Positions 6,507-11,477 of a DNA stretch of 11,477 nucleotides are shown here, one piece after another (within the stretch, counting starts at the first letter, position 1; each line of letters begins with the position of its first letter). Location: contig DDIS01000100.1 of assembly GCA_002338615.1 (NCBI GenBank), positions 14,371 to 25,847 on the forward strand, read 5' to 3'. The position numbers and the translations under genes are program-made. The notes under the pieces were generated by a model, which worked only from the letters and a program-made list of their open reading frames with translations, did not search any database and had not been told where the DNA came from. Source of the DNA: Proteobacteria bacterium UBA1844. GTDB taxonomy: Bacteria; Pseudomonadota; Gammaproteobacteria; Steroidobacterales; Woeseiaceae.

Positions 6507-6510
6507 GAGG
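6507..6510 (+). promoter_or_regulatory. Ribosome binding site deciding a TTG start for pilI
   Basis: GAGG lies 8 nt before TTG at 6519, directly after the pilH stop (6502-6504). No in-frame ATG occurs before the conserved CheW region, so TTG is the best start. Confidence 0.6.
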
Positions 6511-6518
6511 CCGGCGAT

Positions 6519-7082
6519 TTGAACCAGGCCGTCGATCTTGCCTCGCTCGTCAAAGAGCCTTTCGAACTGCTGCGTGAAATTGAACGCCGCAGTGCGAGCG
6601 CTCACAGTGGCGCGGGCGCGGCGGGCGCGGTTGATGATTGGGTCGGTGTCGGATTTCGCATTGGTGAGGAACGATTCATCGCCATTCGTGAGCAGGTGCG
6701 CGAAGTACTGATGTTGCCCGAAGCGATGAGTCGGGTGCCGGGCGCGAAGCGCTGGTTGCTGGGCATCGCGAACCTGCGGGGGCATTTGTTGCCGCTTGTC
6801 GATGTCAAACTCCTGTTGGGTAGCGGCCGGACCTCTCTCAAGCGCACGACTCGCGTGATTTCGGTGAATCACCGGGAAGTACCGGCGGGTCTCGTGGTCG
6901 ATGAAGTACTGGGATTTCGCCGCTTTCGCAAAGATGAAAATGTAGATGCCGTGCCGCAGACGATTGTGCGTTGCGAACGCTTTCTCACCAGCTCGTTCCA
7001 GCGAGGCGAGGAAGTCTGGCCGGTATTTGATCTCTTCGAACTTATCGAGAGCAACCTGTTCCTGCAGGCGGCGGCGGAATGA
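6519..7082 (+). CDS. pilI: CheW-like adaptor protein PilI
   Basis: A 187-residue CheW-domain protein that links the transducer PilJ to the kinase ChpA in the polar Pil-Chp array. After an N-terminal helix resembling PilI (PFELLREIERR, 14-24) comes a Gly/Ala-rich linker (28-37). The CheW domain spans about 41-175: WVGVGFRIGEERFIAI (41-56), the VREVL strand (60-64), the conserved GIANLRGHLLPLVDV (82-96) and AGLVVDEVLGFRRF (123-136), ending in WPVFDLFEL (167-175). P. aeruginosa PilI has nearly the same length, about 178 residues. The start is inferred to be TTG; the open frame continues 5' into pilH but that part is a shadow. The stop is 36 nt before pilJ. Confidence 0.93.
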   Translation: MNQAVDLASLVKEPFELLREIERRSASAHSGAGAAGAVDDWVGVGFRIGEERFIAIREQVREVLMLPEAMSRVPGAKRWLLGIANLRGHLLPLVDVKLLLGSGRTSLKRTTRVISVNHREVPAGLVVDEVLGFRRFRKDENVDAVPQTIVRCERFLTSSFQRGEEVWPVFDLFELIESNLFLQAAAE

Positions 7083-7118
7083 AAGCCGGCTTGCCCGCAC
7101 ACCAGAGAGTCGTATCCA

Positions 7119-9119
7119 ATGGCTGATTCCAAAGACACTTCCACGGTATTTCGAACCCTTGCAATGGCGGTAGTGCTGGTGCTGGTTGCGGCCGCCGCTC
7201 TGTTGTTCCTGTTGCCCCAGAGGATGGGTAACGGCGCCGCTGAACTCGCGGCTTTGTCCCAGGCAATCCCCGAACGAGCAACTCGGGCGCTAGCCGGCGA
7301 GCCAGGCGGTTTTGATGGACTGAACAACAGTCTGCAACGACTTGCGGAGCTGCGACGCAGTGCCGGCGAGATTCCGGGCGCTGCGGACGATTGGCGGGAG
7401 CTGGAGTCGCGGGCCGCAGCAATAATTGCCCGCCGGGGCGACATCGAAACACTCATCGAGGCGCGCGCAACCATAGCCGGTAACGTCGACGCCTTGCTCG
7501 AATTGTCGGGCGAAATGCTGAATCGGTCGTCGGCGACGGCGATTATTCAGGAATTCCAGCTGCGCGCTGCCCGGATCGGAGCTGACGCGGAAACCCTGGT
7601 GGCAAGTGACGACCCGGTCGCACAGTCATCGAGGATGGTTGCAGACACGGCTTATTTGAGGGATGTCGCCAATGCGCTTGCCGGCGAGGAATCAAGTCTT
7701 GATGTTGCGCCACTGACAGGAGATAGCCGGGACTTCATCGTGATGCCGCTTACCACGCTGCTGGACGACCTGGATACCTCGCTCGCCGGCGTTGCCGCCA
7801 GCGCCAGCCAGATACGGCAGCTCAATGAGGTCAGGAATGCGCTGTCTGCTGCATCGAACCGGCTCATGGAAAACGGATTTGCAGGTTCGGCCAGGGCGGG
7901 CGCGTTGTCCGACGGCCTAGCCAACCGGTGGTTGCCTATCGGCCTGATTGTGATCGGTGCATTGCTGGTGTTGCTCTTGCTGCGTCTGAATGCGAAGTCC
8001 TCGGTGTTTGAGAAAGCCGCCAAGGTGCAGGCAGAGCAGACGGAACGAAACCAGCAGGCAATTTTGCGTCTCCTCGACGAAATGGGCAGCCTCGCCGATG
8101 GTGACCTGACCGTCGAGGCAACCGTCACGGAGGACATTACGGGCACGATCGCGGACTCGTTCAACTATGCGATCGAAGAACTGCGCCAGCTGGTCATGAC
8201 GGTCAATGAAACGGCCATCATGGTCGATTCAGCGGCCAAGCAGACCGAAAGTACTGCTGCACACATGGCGCGCGCGGCCGAGAATCAGACCCGGGAAATC
8301 AACGCAGCGACGCAATCCATCGTGTCGATGGCGAGTTCCATCGAGGAGGTGTCGGGCAACGCGGAGCGGTCGTCGGATGTTGCGAGACACTCGGTCGATG
8401 TTGCGCACAAAGGCGGTGAGGCAGTACGCAGGACAATCGAAGGTATGAATACGATCCGGGAAACCATTCAGGACACCTCGAAGCGCATCAAGCGTCTCGG
8501 CGAGAGTTCGCAGGAGATTGGCAATATCGTCGAATTGATCAATGACATTGCGGAGCAAACGAATATCCTGGCATTGAATGCATCAATACAGGCCTCGATG
8601 GCCGGCGAGGCAGGTCGCGGTTTCGCAGTGGTTGCGGACGAGGTGCAGCGCCTGGCCGAAAGATCCACCAATGCAACGCGGCAGATTGAAGTACTGGTCA
8701 GCACCATCCAGGCCGATACCAAGGAAGCCGTGGTGTCGATGGAGCGCAGCACCACGGATGTCGTGGGCGGGGCCTTGCTGGCCGAGAATGCCGGTGCGGC
8801 GCTGGATGAAATTGAGCAGGTATCGAACCAGATTGCGAGCCTGGTACAAAACATCTCCAGTTCCGCTCAGCAGCAGGCGAGTTCTGCCGCAGATGTCACG
8901 CGCCGTACCAGGCGCCTGAGTGAAATAAGCGAGCAAACCGGCAAGGCAACGACCGCAACGGCAGCGGCTATCTCCAAGCTGTCCGAATTTGCATCGCAAC
9001 TGCGCAAGAGTGTCGCCGGCTTCACACTGCCAGCAAAGGACATGCCACAACCCTCATTGCAGTCGACAGCGAAGAAAGTGTCGGCGGACAAACAACAACG
9101 CCAGGTGAGCGCGGGTTAG
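7119..9119 (+). CDS. pilJ: Methyl-accepting chemotaxis transducer PilJ
   Basis: Membrane receptor of the Pil-Chp system, 666 residues, close to the P. aeruginosa length of about 680. Layout: TM1 at about 15-33 (AMAVVLVLVAAAALLFLL), a periplasmic sensor of mostly helical sequence at about 34-269, TM2 at about 270-290 (WLPIGLIVIGALLVLLLLRL), a HAMP-like linker around 300-360, then a long coiled-coil signalling domain. The kinase-contact hairpin is at about 475-515: NDIAEQTNILALNASIQASM, then GEAGRGFAVVADEVQRLAER. The SIQASMAGEAGRGF variant, where most MCPs have AIEAARAGE, is typical of PilJ. The C-terminal tail (640-666) is polar and carries no NWETF-type methyltransferase tether. ATG with a weak AGAGAG upstream (7104-7109). 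No pilK follows; chpA starts 36 nt after the stop. Confidence 0.96.
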   Translation: MADSKDTSTVFRTLAMAVVLVLVAAAALLFLLPQRMGNGAAELAALSQAIPERATRALAGEPGGFDGLNNSLQRLAELRRSAGEIPGAADDWRELESRAAAIIARRGDIETLIEARATIAGNVDALLELSGEMLNRSSATAIIQEFQLRAARIGADAETLVASDDPVAQSSRMVADTAYLRDVANALAGEESSLDVAPLTGDSRDFIVMPLTTLLDDLDTSLAGVAASASQIRQLNEVRNALSAASNRLMENGFAGSARAGALSDGLANRWLPIGLIVIGALLVLLLLRLNAKSSVFEKAAKVQAEQTERNQQAILRLLDEMGSLADGDLTVEATVTEDITGTIADSFNYAIEELRQLVMTVNETAIMVDSAAKQTESTAAHMARAAENQTREINAATQSIVSMASSIEEVSGNAERSSDVARHSVDVAHKGGEAVRRTIEGMNTIRETIQDTSKRIKRLGESSQEIGNIVELINDIAEQTNILALNASIQASMAGEAGRGFAVVADEVQRLAERSTNATRQIEVLVSTIQADTKEAVVSMERSTTDVVGGALLAENAGAALDEIEQVSNQIASLVQNISSSAQQQASSAADVTRRTRRLSEISEQTGKATTATAAAISKLSEFASQLRKSVAGFTLPAKDMPQPSLQSTAKKVSADKQQRQVSAG

Positions 9120-9155
9120 CCGCCAGGCCGAGCTTAGGATACGACGTTTCTTGAG

Positions 9156-11477
9156 ATGACGGGCACTACCGGCACAGGACAGCCACGTATTGATGGCATA
9201 GAAAGCCCGATACGGGCGCTCACGATCGTCAGTACCGAGCTGAATGAGACGATTCGCAATGCCCATCTTGCGCTCGAAGACTGCGTGGATGGTCGCGGCG
9301 GCTCCGCGGCGCTCACGCGCGCCGGCGAATACCTGCACCAGATACGCGGTGCACTGCGCATAACCGAAACCTATGGCGCGGCCTTGCTGGTTGAGGAAAT
9401 GGAGCTGGCCTGCAAATACCTCGTGTCGCTCAGGGCGGGCAAGGGCCGCGAGGACGGGCTCGACGCATTGACCAGGGCGATGGTGCAGCTGCCAATCTAC
9501 ATAGAACGCCTGCTCGGCGGGGGGCGCGACATCGCGCTGGTACTCCTGCCGCTACTGAATGATCTGCGCGCGGCGCGTGGTGAACCCCTGCTGTCCGAGG
9601 GCACCCTGTTGCTGCTCAACCTGTCGCCACGTCGAGCCGAGAAATCCGTCAGCAATCGCAAAGGCAACGGCGACGAACCGGTGCAGGTGTCGGCGCGCCT
9701 TAGGCCGAAGTTTCAGCTTGCGTTGTTGGGCTGGATCAAGGGCGGCGAAACGAAACGTCATATCGAGACACTCGCGCAGGTTGCGACAGCGCTCGAGAAC
9801 TCGGCAACGCGTGACGACATGTACCAGCTCTGGTGGGTAATCGGCGGGGTGCTCGAGGCATTACAAGACGGCGGTCTCGAAACCTCGGTTGCGTTGAAGC
9901 GCTTGCTGGGCCAGAGCGATCGGCAAATCAAGCGCGTTATTGACGAGGGCACGGACGCATACGACAAGCACCCTGTCGACGATCTGCTCAACAACCTGCT
10001 GTATTACGTCGCCCGCTCGGCGACCGCAGGCGAGCGCATCAGCGAGATTCGAGCGGCATTCAATCTGTCCGAACTCCTGCCGGGCGATGAGCAGGTTGAA
10101 CAGGCACGTGAGGCGCTGTCCGCGCCCAGCATCAAGTTGATGAAGACAGTTGCCGCCGCAATACGGGAAGATCTCGCACGCGTGAAGGACGTGCTGGATA
10201 TTTTTGTACGCACGGGAATGAACAAGTCAGCGGAATTGGTGCCGCAACTTGAGCTGCTGAAGAAAATTTCGGACACGCTGGGTGTGCTCGGCCTGGGAGA
10301 GCTGCGCAACGACATCGACGGCGAAATCGAACGCCTGAAATCGGTGGTGGAACGTGGCGGTGTTGCAAGCGACAAGGTCGTGCTGGAAATTGCCTCGACC
10401 TTGCTGCGGGTCGAAGATCGACTTGATCAGCAGCTGTTGCGACTCACCGCGCCGCAAGACTCCACACCGGCCGATACCTCGAACCTCGCGCCAGCGGAAG
10501 CGGCTGATTACCGGCAGGTTGCCGAGTCCGTGATGCGTGAATGCATCATCAATCTCGCACGAATCAAGGAAACCGTCACCCAGAGCCTGACCTCAGATGC
10601 CCCGGCGCAGGGCCTCGACAGCGTCCCGTCGCTGATCCGCGGCATCAAAGCCGGGCTGTTGATGCTCAACAAGACGCGCGCGATGGACATCGTCGACCGC
10701 ATCGGCGCGCTTATCGTCATGATGCTCAAGGCCGGCGGGCCGCAGCACCTTAGTCAGCGCGATACGGATCGCCTCGCCGACGCGATCGTCAGCATCGAGT
10801 ACTACATGGAAACGGTCAAGGCCGGGCGCACCGAGCCCTGGTACATGCTCGACAACGCGGAGGCGTGCCTCGCCGTACTGCGCGACGTTGAGCATCGACT
10901 CGCGCAACATGCGGCACAACAGGCGCATACGAGCACCATGAAAATACGGCCCTCGGAGATCGAAGCGGCGGCACTCGAGCGAGCTGGAGCCGAGACCAGC
11001 GTACAGCCAGTCATGCAGACGCCGCGACCGGTGGTGGCGTCGGATGCCGAGCATCTCGACCCTGAACTGCTCGAGCTGTTTATCGAGGAAGCCAAGGAAG
11101 AGATTGTCTCTATTTCGCGCAATCTGCCGCTCTGGAAGCAGTCACCCGACGACATGGAATCCCTGATCACCGTGCGCCGTTCATTTCATACGCTGAAGGG
11201 CAGTGGCCGAATGGTCGGAGCGGAGCGCGTCGGCGAATATTGCTGGAGTGTCGAAAACCTGTTGAACCGCCTGATCAATCGCACCCTGGCGCGTACGCCG
11301 CCGATGCTGGATTTCGTGCTGCAAGCGGCCGCCGCCGTGCCCGAACTGATCGAGCAACTTGAAGCGGGTACGAAGCCGAAATCGGACATCACGCTGATTA
11401 TTGCGCGTGCGAACGCGTTTGCCGAAGGTGACCCGAATGCCGCAGTCCTTACGCTGGGGTCGCCAGCCGCGGATGCG
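9156..11477 (+). CDS. chpA: ChpA/PilL-type hybrid chemotaxis histidine kinase, N-terminal part only (cut by right edge)
   Basis: The frame is open from ATG 9156 to the last base (774 codons, no stop). ChpA is the very large CheA-like kinase of Pil-Chp (about 2,470 residues in P. aeruginosa). It has several Hpt domains, then dimerisation, ATPase, CheW and receiver domains; only the beginning is here. Residues 1 to about 430 resemble the FimL-like N-terminal region: LHQIRGALRITETYGAALL with His61, LLYYVARS (281-288) and DLARVKDVLDIF (339-350). A second helical block follows, including a degenerate Hpt-like helix SLIRGIKAGLLML (Arg495 where His is expected) and SIEYYMETVKAGR (546-558). A canonical Hpt domain begins near 634, with the phospho-acceptor His678 in FHTLKGSGRMVGA. 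The ATG is 36 nt after pilJ with no strong Shine-Dalgarno. The kinase and receiver domains should lie to the right. Confidence 0.93.
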   Translation, partial: MTGTTGTGQPRIDGIESPIRALTIVSTELNETIRNAHLALEDCVDGRGGSAALTRAGEYLHQIRGALRITETYGAALLVEEMELACKYLVSLRAGKGREDGLDALTRAMVQLPIYIERLLGGGRDIALVLLPLLNDLRAARGEPLLSEGTLLLLNLSPRRAEKSVSNRKGNGDEPVQVSARLRPKFQLALLGWIKGGETKRHIETLAQVATALENSATRDDMYQLWWVIGGVLEALQDGGLETSVALKRLLGQSDRQIKRVIDEGTDAYDKHPVDDLLNNLLYYVARSATAGERISEIRAAFNLSELLPGDEQVEQAREALSAPSIKLMKTVAAAIREDLARVKDVLDIFVRTGMNKSAELVPQLELLKKISDTLGVLGLGELRNDIDGEIERLKSVVERGGVASDKVVLEIASTLLRVEDRLDQQLLRLTAPQDSTPADTSNLAPAEAADYRQVAESVMRECIINLARIKETVTQSLTSDAPAQGLDSVPSLIRGIKAGLLMLNKTRAMDIVDRIGALIVMMLKAGGPQHLSQRDTDRLADAIVSIEYYMETVKAGRTEPWYMLDNAEACLAVLRDVEHRLAQHAAQQAHTSTMKIRPSEIEAAALERAGAETSVQPVMQTPRPVVASDAEHLDPELLELFIEEAKEEIVSISRNLPLWKQSPDDMESLITVRRSFHTLKGSGRMVGAERVGEYCWSVENLLNRLINRTLARTPPMLDFVLQAAAAVPELIEQLEAGTKPKSDITLIIARANAFAEGDPNAAVLTLGSPAADA

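Noticed and set aside
6601..6633. GGCGCGG-like repeats in pilI
   Set aside because: They encode a Gly/Ala linker between the N-terminal helix and the CheW domain; simple composition explains them.
6393..7100. Minus-strand open frame of 235 codons opposite pilI
   Set aside because: It is antisense to a clear CheW-domain gene and has no recognisable domain.
1..11477. New defence system, mobile element, CRISPR array or structural RNA
   Set aside because: Every long stretch is accounted for by conserved housekeeping or Pil-Chp genes. No transposase, integrase, regular repeat array, tRNA-like cloverleaf or target-site duplication was seen by eye.

Overview
The window looks like a chromosomal segment from a GC-rich, non-enteric gammaproteobacterium. 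The order gshB / pilG-pilH-pilI-pilJ-chpA, with tonB, yqgE, ruvX and pyrB running away on the other strand, matches from memory the Pseudomonas aeruginosa pyrB-tonB3-gshB-pilGHIJ-chpA neighbourhood. The genus cannot be named from sequence reading alone. All twelve genes found belong to recognisable families. I see no phage, insertion sequence, CRISPR array, tRNA or rRNA, and no stretch over 300 bases without a gene.

Left arm (1-5544, all minus strand, so transcription runs right to left): gshB (glutathione synthetase), apbE (FAD:protein FMN transferase), tonB (energy transducer), yqgE (UPF0301), ruvX (RNase H-fold, 16S rRNA processing), pyrB (aspartate carbamoyltransferase) and a pyrK-like dihydroorotate dehydrogenase electron-transfer subunit cut by the left edge. 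Spacing tightens downstream: 46, 77 and 39 nt gaps, then an 8-nt overlap (yqgE/ruvX), a 12-nt gap (ruvX/pyrB) and a 1-nt stop/start overlap (pyrB/pyrK). At least yqgE-ruvX-pyrB-pyrK therefore looks like one transcription unit. pyrB and pyrK serve de novo pyrimidine synthesis; the others share the operon without an obvious shared pathway.

Centre (5545-5731): a divergent intergenic region of 187 bp. It holds a plausible sigma70-type promoter for gshB and a strong ribosome binding site in front of a GTG start for pilG.

Right arm (5732-11477, all plus strand): the Pil-Chp chemosensory system controlling type IV pilus twitching and surface sensing. It contains two single-domain response regulators (PilG, PilH), a CheW-type adaptor (PilI), a methyl-accepting transducer (PilJ) and the first 774 codons of a giant ChpA/PilL hybrid histidine kinase running off the right edge. 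No pilK methyltransferase lies between pilJ and chpA.

The main points of interest are departures from the Pseudomonas layout: pyrR absent, pyrC' replaced by a pyrK-like gene, apbE inserted between tonB and gshB, and pilK missing. I did not find a clearly new biological system here.
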